The notes: generated from the letters alone by a model not told the origin. A stretch of 64,000 nucleotides of DNA from an uncultured Eubacteriales bacterium (GCA_934474225.1 CAKSLU010000001.1:1-64000), one strand, 5' to 3'. Shown: positions 1 through 9,453, counted from the first letter of the stretch. A program made the numbers and translations.

Positions 1-49
1 GTTTGTCAACGGCATTCTGAATGCGGTGAAAGAGGAACTCGGCAAATGA
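1..49 (+). CDS. nusB: Transcription antitermination factor NusB, C-terminal end (partial)
   Basis: Only the last 15 codons are inside the window, read from base 2 to a TGA at 47-49. The tail FVNGILNAVKEELGK matches the C-terminal helix typical of NusB, which joins the NusE/NusA/NusG complex in rRNA antitermination. The identification also rests on context: nusB commonly precedes xseA and xseB in Clostridia. The next gene starts at 46, so the two overlap by four bases (ATGA), indicating translational coupling. The fragment is too short for a firm call. Confidence 0.6.
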   Translation, partial: FVNGILNAVKEELGK

Positions 50-1020
50 AATGCTATGTCGGTGTCGATACGAGCAATTATACGACATCGGTCGGCATTG
101 TAGATGCGGACGGGAACATCGTTGCCAATGTCAAGCGCCTTTTGCCTGTGGCGGACGGCGCATGCGGCCTGCGGCAGAGTGACGCGGTGTTTGCCCATGT
201 GAAGAATCTGCCGCTTGTGCTGCGGGAGGCAGCGCCGCATCTTGAAGATGCCGAAGTGCTTGGCATCGGCTATTCCGCCCGCCCGCGCAATGTGGATGGC
301 TCGTATATGCCGTGCTTCCTTTGCGGGGCGGCTGCCGCCGAGGCGCTTGCCGCCGGGCGCGGGCTCTCGCCGCTTGCCTTTTCGCACCAGTGCGGGCATA
401 TCGCGGCGGCGCTGACTTCCGCCGGAGCGTGGCACATTGCATCTTCGCCGTTTCTTGCCTTTCATGTCTCGGGCGGCACGACCGAAGTGCTGCTTTGCAG
501 GCAGAGCGCGGACGGCTTTTCGGCAGAGATTGTCGGCGGCACGCGCGACCTCAATGCGGGGCAGGCAATTGACCGCGCAGGCGTGATGATGGGGATGCAT
601 TTCCCCTGCGGCGCGGAAATGGAAACGACGGCTGCCGCTTTCACAGGCAAGACCGAAAAGCCGAAAATCAGCGTTGACGGCGCGTACTGCAACCTTTCAG
701 GGCTGCAGAACATCGCGGGAAAATGCTACCGTGCAAGCAGCGACGCGGCAAAGACAAGCGCACTTGTCCTTGAATTTGTTGGGCGCACGCTGCATGCGAT
801 GGCGAATGGCGCGCGCGCAGCGCACGGCGATCTGCCGATTCTGTTTGCGGGCGGCGTGATGAGCAACAAGAGAATCGGGGCGATGCTTGCATCGCTCGGA
901 AACGTATATTTTGCAGAGCCGCGGCTCTCATCCGACAACGCGGTCGGCATTGCCGAACTGACGCGGCGGAAATGCCGGGGGCTTCTGCAGGAAAACGACG
1001 GAGGGGCGCAAAATGGCTGA
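46..1020 (+). CDS. Peptidase M22 / TsaD-like ASKHA-fold protein
   Basis: A 324-residue protein of the glycoprotease (Kae1/TsaD) superfamily, whose best-known members transfer threonylcarbamoyl to tRNA. The N-terminus YVGVDTSNYTTSVG is the first ATP-binding phosphate loop, H114-x3-H118 (HQCGH) is the family metal-binding pair, FHVSGGTTEVLL is the second phosphate loop, and LFAGGVMSNKRI lies near the C-terminus. It is a little shorter than typical TsaD and sits in a nusB-xseA context rather than near tsaB/tsaE, so it is probably the clostridial paralogue of unknown exact substrate. It overlaps nusB by 4 bases and xseA by 8. Confidence 0.75.
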   Translation: MKCYVGVDTSNYTTSVGIVDADGNIVANVKRLLPVADGACGLRQSDAVFAHVKNLPLVLREAAPHLEDAEVLGIGYSARPRNVDGSYMPCFLCGAAAAEALAAGRGLSPLAFSHQCGHIAAALTSAGAWHIASSPFLAFHVSGGTTEVLLCRQSADGFSAEIVGGTRDLNAGQAIDRAGVMMGMHFPCGAEMETTAAAFTGKTEKPKISVDGAYCNLSGLQNIAGKCYRASSDAAKTSALVLEFVGRTLHAMANGARAAHGDLPILFAGGVMSNKRIGAMLASLGNVYFAEPRLSSDNAVGIAELTRRKCRGLLQENDGGAQNG

Positions 1021-2266
1021 ACTTGACGATTTGTTTGATAGCGCACCCGCCGCGCGCGGCGACGGTACAGTGACCGTCACGCAGCTGAACGAATACATCA
1101 AGGCGAAAATTGACGGAGACGGCTTCCTTTCCCGCGTGTCGGTCAAGGGCGAAATCTCCAATTTCACCAATCACTATAAAACCGGGCATTTCTACTTTAC
1201 CATCAAGGACGAGACCTCGCTGATTCGCGCGGTCATGTTTCGCGGCAACACCGCAAAGCTGCGCTTCGTGCCCGAAAACGGCATGAAGATTGTGGCGCGC
1301 GGCAGGGTCTCGGCATTCGTTCGGGACGGGCAGTATCAGCTGTACTGCGATTCCATGGAGCCGGACGGCATCGGCGCGCTCTACTTTGCGTTTGAGCAGC
1401 TGAAAAAGAAGCTGGCGGCAGAAGGGCTGTTCGACGAGGCGCGCAAGCGTCCGCTGCCGAAGATTCCGACGCGCATCGGCGTCATTACCTCGCCGACCGG
1501 CGCGGCGATTCGCGACATCATCAACATCCTCGGCAGGCGGTTCCCGTATGCCAAAGTGATTCTCTATCCGGCGCTTGTGCAGGGGGCGGAGGCAGCGCCT
1601 TCGCTGATTGCGGGGATGCGGCACTTCATGGACGCACGCGACGTCGATGTGATTATCATCGGGCGCGGCGGCGGCTCGATTGAGGATTTGTGGGCGTTCA
1701 ACAGCGAGGAACTTGCCCGCACGATTGCCGCGTGTCCGATTCCCGTGATCTCGGCGGTCGGGCACGAAACCGACTTTACCATCTGCGATTTTGTCGCCGA
1801 CCGTCGCGCGCCGACGCCCTCTGCGGCGGCGGAGCTTGCCGTGCCGGAGACGCATGAGCTGATGCACAAAATCGACAACATCATCGGCAGAATGTCGCTG
1901 CTCCTGTCCCGCCGCCTTGAGAGCGGCAGGCAGGTGCTGGACTTCTATATGAAGCAGGGCGTGTTCGCACACCCGGAGCGCATGTTTGAGGACCGCAAGA
2001 TGCAGCTGCTCCTGCTCGGACAGCGGCTGGAGACGGCGGAGAACCGCACGCTCACCGCTACACGACACGCGCTCGCGGAGCGAAGCGCCAAACTGGAGGC
2101 GCTCAGCCCGCTTGCCATTCTGTCGCGCGGCTATTCGGTCGCGACGGGTGCAGACGGACATGTGCTGACTGCCACCACACAGACGGCGGTCGGAGAGGAC
2201 ATCACGCTGCGCCTCACGGACGGCGCGCTGACGGCAAAAGTAACCTCGCTGCAAAGCGGGACATAA
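1013..2266 (+). CDS. xseA: Exodeoxyribonuclease VII large subunit
   Basis: A 417-residue catalytic subunit of exonuclease VII, which degrades single-stranded DNA to short oligonucleotides in repair. An N-terminal OB-fold (about residues 15-115, with TVTQLNEYIKAK and FYFTIKD) is followed by the catalytic domain with GVITSPTGAAIRDI, the GRGGGSIEDLWAFN block near residue 220 and GHETDFTICDFVADRRA near 250. The C-terminal part is helical. Length is normal for Clostridia. The start overlaps the end of the M22-like gene, and the small subunit gene follows after 11 bases. Confidence 0.96.
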   Translation: MAELDDLFDSAPAARGDGTVTVTQLNEYIKAKIDGDGFLSRVSVKGEISNFTNHYKTGHFYFTIKDETSLIRAVMFRGNTAKLRFVPENGMKIVARGRVSAFVRDGQYQLYCDSMEPDGIGALYFAFEQLKKKLAAEGLFDEARKRPLPKIPTRIGVITSPTGAAIRDIINILGRRFPYAKVILYPALVQGAEAAPSLIAGMRHFMDARDVDVIIIGRGGGSIEDLWAFNSEELARTIAACPIPVISAVGHETDFTICDFVADRRAPTPSAAAELAVPETHELMHKIDNIIGRMSLLLSRRLESGRQVLDFYMKQGVFAHPERMFEDRKMQLLLLGQRLETAENRTLTATRHALAERSAKLEALSPLAILSRGYSVATGADGHVLTATTQTAVGEDITLRLTDGALTAKVTSLQSGT

Positions 2267-2277
2267 GGGGAGTAACC

Positions 2278-2514
2278 ATGGCTGAAAAGGAAATGACATT
2301 CGAGGCGGCAATGGCGCGCCTGGAAGAGATTGTGCGTGCACTTGAGGGCGGCAGCGCGGGGCTTGATGCCTCGCTCGGGCTGTTTGAAGAGGGTATTTCG
2401 CTCGTCAAGCTCTGCAATGCAAAGCTCGAGGGCGCAGAACAGAAAGTCAAGCTGCTTGCCGCAGGCGGCGACGGCACGCTTGTTGAAACCGATTTTGACG
2501 GGAGCGGCAAATGA
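2278..2514 (+). CDS. xseB: Exodeoxyribonuclease VII small subunit
   Basis: A 78-residue protein with the characteristic opening of XseB (FEAAMARLEEIVRALEGG), then a helical pair ending in EGAEQKVKLL. Several copies coat the helical tail of XseA in the holoenzyme. It lies directly after xseA and its stop overlaps the start of the prenyl synthase gene by four bases (ATGA at 2511), so the three are translationally coupled. Confidence 0.94.
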   Translation: MAEKEMTFEAAMARLEEIVRALEGGSAGLDASLGLFEEGISLVKLCNAKLEGAEQKVKLLAAGGDGTLVETDFDGSGK

Positions 2515-3392
2515 TGCAGACCTTGCTTGACAGAATGCACGATGCCGCCGCGCTCTGCGAAGAGACAATGCGGCGCTATTTTGCAAAAAAGGACACGAAG
2601 AAGACCACGCTTTACCGTGCGATGGAGTATGGCGTGATGGGCGGCGGCAAACGGATTCGCCCGTTCCTCACGCTGGAATTTTGCCGGATGCTCGGCGGCA
2701 GTGACGCGGCGGCTTTGCCGTATGCGGCGGCGATTGAGATGATTCACAATTTTTCGCTGATTCATGACGACATGCCCTGCATGGACAATGACGACTTGCG
2801 GCGCGGCAGACCCACAACGCATAAGGCGTTCGGCGAGGCGCAGGCGCTGATTGCGGGCGACGCACTGATTTTCGCTGCTTTTGACTGCGCGCTCTCGGGC
2901 GCGGCAGATGCGGCGGCACAGAACCGCGCCGTGCGCGAGCTTGCCGTGGCGGCAGGCGCCGATGGCATGTGTGAGGGGCAGATGATCGACATGGAGAGCG
3001 ACGGCGTGCAGATTCCGTTCGAGCGGCTGCTCGAACTTCATGCGCACAAGACCGGTGTGCTGATTCGCACAGCGGCAAAACTCGGCGTCATTGCGTCGGG
3101 CGGCGACGACCGCGCCATGGCGGCGGCGGATACTTACGGGCGCGGCATCGGACTCGCATTCCAGATTGTCGATGATGTGCTGGATGCCTGCAGCAGCACG
3201 GAAGCGATCGGCAAACCGGTCGGCAGCGACGCGAAAAACGAGAAGTCAACTTTCCTTTCGTTCATGAGCGCCGACGACGCACTCGCCTACGCCGCGCGCG
3301 TGACGAAAGAGGCGACCGATGCGATAAAGGACTATCCCGCATCCGAGACGCTCGTCGCGCTCGGCGAATGGCTGCTGCACAGGACATACTGA
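2511..3392 (+). CDS. ispA: Polyprenyl (farnesyl/geranylgeranyl) diphosphate synthase
   Basis: A 293-residue trans-isoprenyl diphosphate synthase condensing isopentenyl diphosphate with allylic diphosphates to supply farnesyl diphosphate for undecaprenyl lipid and quinones. Visible motifs are GGKRIRPFL, the first aspartate-rich motif DDMPCMDND starting near residue 86, HKTGVLIRTAAKLG, and the second aspartate-rich motif DDVLD near residue 221. Chain length cannot be fixed from sequence alone, but position and length fit IspA. In many relatives dxs follows; here tlyA follows directly, overlapping by one base. Confidence 0.92.
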   Translation: MMQTLLDRMHDAAALCEETMRRYFAKKDTKKTTLYRAMEYGVMGGGKRIRPFLTLEFCRMLGGSDAAALPYAAAIEMIHNFSLIHDDMPCMDNDDLRRGRPTTHKAFGEAQALIAGDALIFAAFDCALSGAADAAAQNRAVRELAVAAGADGMCEGQMIDMESDGVQIPFERLLELHAHKTGVLIRTAAKLGVIASGGDDRAMAAADTYGRGIGLAFQIVDDVLDACSSTEAIGKPVGSDAKNEKSTFLSFMSADDALAYAARVTKEATDAIKDYPASETLVALGEWLLHRTY

Positions 3393-4180
3393 TGCGGCTG
3401 GATGTTTTTCTGAGCGAAAAGGGGCTTTGCGAGAGCCGACAGCGGGCAAAGCTATTGATTGAATCCGGCCTTGTGATGCAGAACGGCAAAGTGGTGAAAA
3501 AACCGGCGGCGCAGGCTGCCGACACGGACAGCATTGAAATCGTCGGCGAGGCGCTCCCCTATGTCGGGCGCGGCGCGCTGAAACTGGAAAAAGCGTTTGA
3601 AACATTCGGGCTGGATGCCGCGGGTCAGACGGCGCTGGATGTCGGCGCATCGACCGGCGGGTTTACCGAGTACCTGCTGCTCCGCGGCGCGGCGAAGGTT
3701 TACGCCGTGGATTCCGGCAGCGGACAGCTGGCAGAGAAACTGCGCCGGGACGCGCGCGTCGTCTCCATGGAGAAGTACAACGCGCGGCTGCTGTCGCCGA
3801 TGGATTTTCCCATAGCGCCGACCTTTGCGACGATGGATGTGTCCTTTATCTCGCAGACGCTGATTTTACCCGCACTTTATCCGGTGCTCGCCGAGCAGGC
3901 GGTGCTGATAAGCCTTGTGAAACCGCAGTTTGAGGCGGGGCGTGAGGCAATCGGCAAGGGCGGCATCGTGAAGAAGCGTGCCGACCGTGCGGCGGCCATC
4001 CGCCGGGTGGTGGACAGCGCCGTGCTTTGCGGGTTTGCATTTTGTGATGCCGCGACCTCTCCGATTCCGGGCGGCGACGGCAATGAAGAGTTCCTGTGCT
4101 GCTTTTCCAAGGGCGGCGCGCGCCCCGCATACGCCGGGGATGTGCAGCGCCTGATTGCACAGCTGACAGGACAGAAGTAA
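3392..4180 (+). CDS. tlyA: TlyA family rRNA (cytidine-2'-O)-methyltransferase
   Basis: Taken to start at ATG 3392, which overlaps the prenyl synthase stop in TGATG; an in-frame upstream start at 3368 would lie inside that gene. The 262-residue product has an N-terminal S4 RNA-binding domain (MRLDVFLSEKGLCESRQRAK) and an FtsJ-like SAM-binding Rossmann domain with ALDVGASTGGFTEYLL from about residue 80, then a TMDVSFISQTLILP block and LVKPQFEAGRE. TlyA proteins 2'-O-methylate cytidines in 16S and/or 23S rRNA and were first annotated as hemolysins. Confidence 0.93.
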   Translation: MRLDVFLSEKGLCESRQRAKLLIESGLVMQNGKVVKKPAAQAADTDSIEIVGEALPYVGRGALKLEKAFETFGLDAAGQTALDVGASTGGFTEYLLLRGAAKVYAVDSGSGQLAEKLRRDARVVSMEKYNARLLSPMDFPIAPTFATMDVSFISQTLILPALYPVLAEQAVLISLVKPQFEAGREAIGKGGIVKKRADRAAAIRRVVDSAVLCGFAFCDAATSPIPGGDGNEEFLCCFSKGGARPAYAGDVQRLIAQLTGQK

Positions 4181-4207
4181 GCGAATTTTTGTAATCCGAG
4201 GTGCTTT

Positions 4208-5077
4208 ATGAAACGGGTTGTACTGCTTCCGACGATACGCAAAGAAACCGACAAGGACTACACGCTGCGCGCCGCCGAGCGTTTTCGCATGCACGGCGCG
4301 GAAGTGCACTTTGACGAAGCGTTTGCGGGCGAGGCGTTCACGGCGGACGCCGTGCTTTGCAGGCGGGAAGAGCTGTTTGCGGACATTGACCTTATCGTGG
4401 TGCTCGGCGGCGACGGCTCGATTTTGCGGGCGGCGGAATATGCACTGATGTGTGATGTGCCGCTGCTCGGCATCAATTTCGGGCGCGTCGGCTATATGGC
4501 GGAGCTTGAGAAACACGAGATCCCGCTGATTGACCGCATCTACAGCGGCGACTATACCATTCAGAACCGCATGACCATGCAGGCGGAGAAAAAGACGCCG
4601 GAGGGAACCGTGCTGCTCTCGGACAGCGTGCTCAACGAGGTGGCGGTCGGACGAGGCGCGTATCCGAAGTGTATTGATTTGCGTCTGTATGCCGACGACT
4701 GCATGGTGCGCAACATTCGCGCGGATGGGGTGGTATTCGCCACGCCGACCGGTTCGTCTGCGTACTCCATGGCGGCGGGCGGCTGCGTGGTGGACCCGAC
4801 GCTGGAATGCATCTGCGTCACGCCGGTCTGCCCGATTTCGCGCTATGCGTGCCCGTTTGTCTTCTCCGGCGAGACTGTGCTGGAACTTGCCAACATGGAC
4901 GACCGCGCGCCGCATGTCGATGTGACGGCAGACGGCACCGAGCCTGTGGCACTGTATCTCGGCGAGCGGCTGATTTTGCGGCGTTCGCCGAAGACATTGA
5001 AAATGCTGAAGTTGAAGCATGCGGGTTTCTTCAGCGTGCTGAACGCCAAACTCTCCGAATATGAGCTGAAAAACTGA
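4208..5077 (+). CDS. nadK: NAD kinase
   Basis: A 289-residue ATP-NAD kinase making NADP. The signature GGDGSILRAAEYA is near residue 66, followed by GINFGRVGYMAEL and the substrate-binding block (VLNEVAVGRG, then RADGVVFATPTGSSAYSMAAGG). Length matches bacterial NadK. It is the next member of the conserved tlyA-nadK-argR-recN order, 27 bases after tlyA. Confidence 0.95.
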   Translation: MKRVVLLPTIRKETDKDYTLRAAERFRMHGAEVHFDEAFAGEAFTADAVLCRREELFADIDLIVVLGGDGSILRAAEYALMCDVPLLGINFGRVGYMAELEKHEIPLIDRIYSGDYTIQNRMTMQAEKKTPEGTVLLSDSVLNEVAVGRGAYPKCIDLRLYADDCMVRNIRADGVVFATPTGSSAYSMAAGGCVVDPTLECICVTPVCPISRYACPFVFSGETVLELANMDDRAPHVDVTADGTEPVALYLGERLILRRSPKTLKMLKLKHAGFFSVLNAKLSEYELKN

Positions 5078-5092
5078 CAAAGGAGATTGAAA

Positions 5093-5551
5093 ATGAAAAG
5101 CGAGAGACAGCAGAAAATTCTCGAATTGATTGGAGAATACGAGATTGAAACGCAGGAAGAACTCATTTTCTATCTGAACAAATACGGTTTTGAAACGACG
5201 CAGGCAACCGTTTCGCGCGACATCCGCGAGCTGAAGCTGACGAAGGTTTCCGGCAGCGCCGGCAACTATAAATATGCGGTGCAGGGAACGGCGTCTCATG
5301 CGATTCCGGCGCCGAAATTCAACGGAGCGCTTGTGGATTCCATTATCAAGGTTTCCTATGCCAACAATATTATCGTGCTGAAGACATTCCCGGGGCTTGC
5401 CAATGCAATAGGCGCGGGAATTGATGCGATTCACTCGCCCGAGATTCTCGGCTGCATCGCCGGGGACGACACAGTCATGGTTGTGGTGTCCTCCGACGGG
5501 GCGGCGGAAGATTTGTCGGATAAAATCAAGCATATGATGCGCACGGCATGA
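5093..5551 (+). CDS. argR: Arginine repressor ArgR
   Basis: A 152-residue ArgR/AhrC regulator. The N-terminal winged helix (residues about 1-70; RQQKILELIGEYEIETQEEL, ATVSRDIRELKLTKV) is followed by the hexamerising, arginine-sensing C-terminal domain with NIIVLKTFPGLANAIGAGID and the GCIAGDDTVMVV block. ATG 5093 is preferred over TTG 5087 because AGGAG at 5081-5085 is 7 bases upstream. In Clostridia argR commonly sits between nadK and recN, as here. Confidence 0.95.
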   Translation: MKSERQQKILELIGEYEIETQEELIFYLNKYGFETTQATVSRDIRELKLTKVSGSAGNYKYAVQGTASHAIPAPKFNGALVDSIIKVSYANNIIVLKTFPGLANAIGAGIDAIHSPEILGCIAGDDTVMVVVSSDGAAEDLSDKIKHMMRTA

Positions 5552-5582
5552 CCGGCGCGAGAAGACTTTAGGGGGTGTGTCC

Positions 5583-7256
5583 GTGCTGTTGTCTCTGCAC
5601 ATCGAAAATGTCGCAGTTATCAAATGCGTGGATATTGATTTTGAAAAGGGCTTTACCGCGCTGACCGGTGAGACCGGCGCGGGCAAGTCGATTCTGATTG
5701 ACAGCATCGGCTTTCTGCTCGGCGCGCGCGGCGACCGGGAACTTTTGCGCACCGGCGAGGAAAAAGCCGTGGTCAGCGCCATGTTCGGCGACCTCAGTGC
5801 GGACTGCTGCCGCCTGCTTGCCGAAAATGAGCTTGCGCCGGATGAGGACGGCAATCTGCTGCTCACCCGCACGCTCGGCGCGGATGGGCGCACGCAGTGC
5901 AAGGTCAACGGCCGCGCCGTCGGCACCTACACGCTGCGCGCCGTGGCGCCGTCCCTCATCAGCATCCATGGGCAAAGCGACAATTTGCAACTGTTGAAAA
6001 GCGAAAATCATCTTTCGATGTTGGATGCTTATGCCGAAAACGGGGCGGCACGCGATGCCTATGCCGCAGCGTATGCCGCGATGCAGGACGCCCGCCGTGC
6101 GCTGGAAGCGCTGCGGATGAGCGATGCCGAAAAACAGAAGAAGACCGAGGCGCTGACGCATACCGTGCAGCTGCTGGAGGCGGCAAAACTGCATGCGGGC
6201 GAAGAAGAAAAACTGCTTGCCGAGCGAAAAATCGTTGCCGATGCGGAGCGCATCTCACGGCAGACCTCTTTTGTCTATCGCGCATTGCGCGATGCGGAAA
6301 AGGGCAATGCTGCCTACATTATCGACCGCTGTGCTGCGGCGCTTTTGCAGATTGCGGACACCGTGCCGCGCGCGGGTGAGCTTGCCGCAAGGCTCGGCGA
6401 TATGAAATATGAGATCGAGGACATCGCCGATACGGTCTATGACTTCACTGGCGACATCGGCGACGACCCTGCCGCAAGGCTTGACCGCATCGAAAGCCGC
6501 CTCGACAAACTGGATAAACTGAAGAAGAAGTTCATGACTGACGAGGCGGGGCTGCTGGAAAAGCTGGCTGACGCCAAGCGGGAACTTGCTGCGCTGTCCG
6601 ACCTCTCGGACGAGACCGCACGGGCGCAGAAAACACTGGACGAAAAGACGGCTGCAGCCGTGACGGCGGCAGAGACGCTGACCGCCACGCGCCGCGCGGC
6701 GGCAGAGCGGCTTGTCCCGCTCGTTTCGGGTGAGCTTGCATTCCTCGATATGGAGAAGGTCTGCTTCCTTACGGACATCCGTCCGGCGGCGCTCTCGGCG
6801 ACGGGAGCGGATGCGGTGGAGTTCCTGATTTCCGCAAATCCGGGCGAGGAACCGCGGCCGATTGCCAAGATTGCGTCGGGCGGTGAGCTTGCGCGCATTA
6901 TGCTGGCACTCAAGAGCGTGTTTGCAGACAGCTTCGGTGTGCAGACTGTCATCTATGACGAGATTGACGCGGGCGTGTCCGGCAAGACTGCACGCAAAAT
7001 CGGCATCAAATTGAAGACGAGTGCACGGGGCGCGCAGACCATCTGCGTGACGCATTCTGCACAGATTGCGTCGCTTGCCGACCGGCAACTGCTGATTCAA
7101 AAGCAAGTGGTCGGTGCCCGCACCGAGACGCAGGTTGCCGAAATCACGGGCGAAGACCGTGTGCGCGAGATCGCGCGCATTCTCGGCGGCGTGACGGTGA
7201 GCGAGACCATGCGTTCTTCCGCGCGGGAACTCATTGAAGAAGGAAAGAAATATTAA
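5583..7256 (+). CDS. recN: DNA repair protein RecN
   Basis: An SMC-like ATPase that acts early at double-strand breaks. Walker A GETGAGKS is near residue 29, two helical coiled-coil arms flank the middle (about 150-360), and the C-terminal head carries the ABC signature ASGGELARIMLALK, Walker B VIYDEIDAG and the H-loop ICVTHSAQIASLAD. GTG 5583 (MLLSLHIENVAVI) is preferred to GTG 5577 because AGGGGG at 5570-5575 is correctly spaced only for the later start. The length of about 557 residues is normal. Confidence 0.94.
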   Translation: MLLSLHIENVAVIKCVDIDFEKGFTALTGETGAGKSILIDSIGFLLGARGDRELLRTGEEKAVVSAMFGDLSADCCRLLAENELAPDEDGNLLLTRTLGADGRTQCKVNGRAVGTYTLRAVAPSLISIHGQSDNLQLLKSENHLSMLDAYAENGAARDAYAAAYAAMQDARRALEALRMSDAEKQKKTEALTHTVQLLEAAKLHAGEEEKLLAERKIVADAERISRQTSFVYRALRDAEKGNAAYIIDRCAAALLQIADTVPRAGELAARLGDMKYEIEDIADTVYDFTGDIGDDPAARLDRIESRLDKLDKLKKKFMTDEAGLLEKLADAKRELAALSDLSDETARAQKTLDEKTAAAVTAAETLTATRRAAAERLVPLVSGELAFLDMEKVCFLTDIRPAALSATGADAVEFLISANPGEEPRPIAKIASGGELARIMLALKSVFADSFGVQTVIYDEIDAGVSGKTARKIGIKLKTSARGAQTICVTHSAQIASLADRQLLIQKQVVGARTETQVAEITGEDRVREIARILGGVTVSETMRSSARELIEEGKKY

Positions 7257-7287
7257 AATTTTTCATATATAAAACGGAGAAAGACAA

Positions 7288-8511
7288 ATGACCATTTTTG
7301 ACGAACTGAAAGCAAGAGGACTTCTCGCCCAGCTGACCGACGAGGAAGAGATCAAGACGATGATCAACGCAGGCAAGGCGACGTTCTATATCGGCTTTGA
7401 CTGCACGGCGGACAGCCTGACGGCAGGACACTTCATGGCGCTGACGCTGATGAAGCGCCTGCAGATGGCGGGCAACAAGCCGGTTGCCCTGATCGGCGGC
7501 GGCACCACCATGATCGGCGACCCCTCGGGCAGAACCGATATGCGCAAGATGCTGACCCGTGAGGACATCGAGCACAACGCCGCCTGCTTCAAGAAGCAGA
7601 TGGAGCGCTTCATCGACTTCTCGGACGACAAGGCACTGATGGTGAACAATGCAGATTGGCTGCTCGACCTCAACTATGTGAATTTCCTGCGCGAGGTCGG
7701 CGCTTGCTTCTCGGTCAACAACATGCTGCGCGCCGAGTGCTACAAGCAGCGCATGGAGAAGGGGCTCAGCTTCTTTGAATTCAACTACATGATCATGCAG
7801 AGCTACGACTTCTATGTGCTGTACCAGAAGTACGGCTGCAACATGCAGTTCGGCGGCGACGATCAGTGGAGCAACATGCTCGGCGGCACAGAGCTGATTC
7901 GCCGCAAACTGGGCAAGGATGCATATGCCATGACCATCACGCTTCTGACCGACTCGCAGGGTAAAAAGATGGGCAAGACCGCGGGCAACGCCGTCTGGCT
8001 CGACCCAAACAAGACCTCGCCCTACGACTTCTTCCAGTATTGGAGAAATGTCGATGACGCGGATGTCATCAAGTGCATGAAGATGCTCACCTTTATGCCG
8101 CTTGAGGAAATTGCCGAGTACGCAAAGCTGACCGGCAGCGACCTCAACCGCGCCAAGGAAAAACTGGCATATGAACTGACCGAGCTGGTGCACGGCAAGG
8201 AGGAGGCAGAGAAGGCGCTGACGGCGGCAAGAGCCGTCTTTGCAAACGGCGGCGTCTCCGCAAACATGCCCTCGACCGTGCTCACGGATGAAAACTTCAC
8301 GGACGGCAAGATTTCGGCAATCGACTTGCTTGTCCTGTCGAAGCTCGCGCCCTCGCGCGGCGAGGCAAGACGCCTGATTCAGCAGGGCGGCATGCTTGCG
8401 GGCGACGAAAAGGTTGAGGCGATTGACAAGACATTTGACAAGACTGCATTTGAGGGCGACGGCCTCGTCGTCAAGAAGGGTAAAAAGACATTCCACCGTT
8501 TTACACTGTAA
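7288..8511 (+). CDS. tyrS: Tyrosyl-tRNA synthetase
   Basis: A 407-residue class I tyrosyl-tRNA synthetase. YIGFDCTADSLTAGHFMALT contains the HIGH-equivalent (AGHF), GKKMGKTAGNAVWL the KMSKS-equivalent, and QFGGDDQWSNMLGG is the tyrosine-pocket block. An S4-like domain closes the protein (LLVLSKLAPSRGEARRLIQQGG). A GGAG ribosome site precedes ATG 7288. The 31-base gap after recN is AT-rich and holds no obvious terminator. Confidence 0.96.
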   Translation: MTIFDELKARGLLAQLTDEEEIKTMINAGKATFYIGFDCTADSLTAGHFMALTLMKRLQMAGNKPVALIGGGTTMIGDPSGRTDMRKMLTREDIEHNAACFKKQMERFIDFSDDKALMVNNADWLLDLNYVNFLREVGACFSVNNMLRAECYKQRMEKGLSFFEFNYMIMQSYDFYVLYQKYGCNMQFGGDDQWSNMLGGTELIRRKLGKDAYAMTITLLTDSQGKKMGKTAGNAVWLDPNKTSPYDFFQYWRNVDDADVIKCMKMLTFMPLEEIAEYAKLTGSDLNRAKEKLAYELTELVHGKEEAEKALTAARAVFANGGVSANMPSTVLTDENFTDGKISAIDLLVLSKLAPSRGEARRLIQQGGMLAGDEKVEAIDKTFDKTAFEGDGLVVKKGKKTFHRFTL

Positions 8512-8526
8512 GATAAGGGAGACACT

Positions 8527-9453
8527 ATGTCTATCGATACCTTTGAAAAAGCGCTGCACGACCTGCCCGAGACTTCGGGGCGACGCTTCTTTGTCCGGCA
8601 TGACTTCCCGCTTTCGCGCGTGACCTCCTTCCGCATCGGCGGAAACGCCGATCTGGTGGTCTATCCGGCGGATGCCGAGGCATTTGTCTATGCGCTGGAT
8701 GCTGCCGTGCGCGAGGGCGTGCCGTATACCGTCATCGGCAACGGCAGCAACACGCTGGCGCGGGACGGCGGCTTCCGCGGCGTGGTATTCGTCACCACGG
8801 ACATGCGCCGCGTGACCGTGGACGGCACGCGCCTCACGGGCGGCTGCGGCGTTCTGCTTGGCAGCGTGGGGACAAACGCCTCGCGCGCAGGGCTTGCGGG
8901 CGCGGAGTTTGCCAACGGCATTCCGGGCACGCTCGGCGGCGCCGTGTATATGAACGCGGGCGCATACGGCGGGCAGCTCTCGGACATTGTCTGCGAGACG
9001 ACTTGCTATGACCTTGACACAAAGCAGGTGCTGCACCTTGACAATGCGGCGCAGCATTTCGGCTATCGGCACAGCATTTTCATGGAGAAAAACTATATCG
9101 TGCTGTCGGCGACCTTGCAGTTGACGGGCGATGAGCCGGATGCGATTCGCGCGCGGATGAACGACTATCTTGCACGCCGCCGTGAAAAACAGCCGCTCGA
9201 ATACCCAAGTGCGGGCAGCGTGTTCAAGCGCCCGGAGGGGCATTTTGCAGGAAAACTGATTGAGGATGCCGGGCTGAAAGGTCTGCGCGTGGGCGGTGCC
9301 GAGGTGTCGCCGAAGCATGCGGGCTTTATCGTCAATGTCGGCGGCGCGACCGCCGCAGATGTGCTTGAACTGGTCGAGCGTATCCGTGAAAAAGTATACG
9401 AGACGAGCGGTGTGACGCTGGAATGCGAGATTCGCACCATCGGAGAAGACTGA
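8527..9453 (+). CDS. murB: UDP-N-acetylenolpyruvoylglucosamine reductase
   Basis: A 308-residue FAD enzyme that reduces UDP-GlcNAc-enolpyruvate to UDP-MurNAc, the second committed step of peptidoglycan synthesis. Motifs include SFRIGGNADLVVYP (FAD domain), GNGSNTLARDGGFRGVV, the FANGIPGTLGGAVYMNAGAYG catalytic block (read in two parts), and PSAGSVFKRPEGHFAGKLIE with the serine of type II MurB. It starts 15 bases after tyrS and overlaps whiA by one base. Confidence 0.95.
   Translation: MSIDTFEKALHDLPETSGRRFFVRHDFPLSRVTSFRIGGNADLVVYPADAEAFVYALDAAVREGVPYTVIGNGSNTLARDGGFRGVVFVTTDMRRVTVDGTRLTGGCGVLLGSVGTNASRAGLAGAEFANGIPGTLGGAVYMNAGAYGGQLSDIVCETTCYDLDTKQVLHLDNAAQHFGYRHSIFMEKNYIVLSATLQLTGDEPDAIRARMNDYLARRREKQPLEYPSAGSVFKRPEGHFAGKLIEDAGLKGLRVGGAEVSPKHAGFIVNVGGATAADVLELVERIREKVYETSGVTLECEIRTIGED

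Noticed and set aside
3866..5926. 686-codon minus-strand frame across tlyA, nadK, argR and recN
   Set aside because: Crosses four well-supported genes and shows only the low-complexity pattern of an antisense frame.
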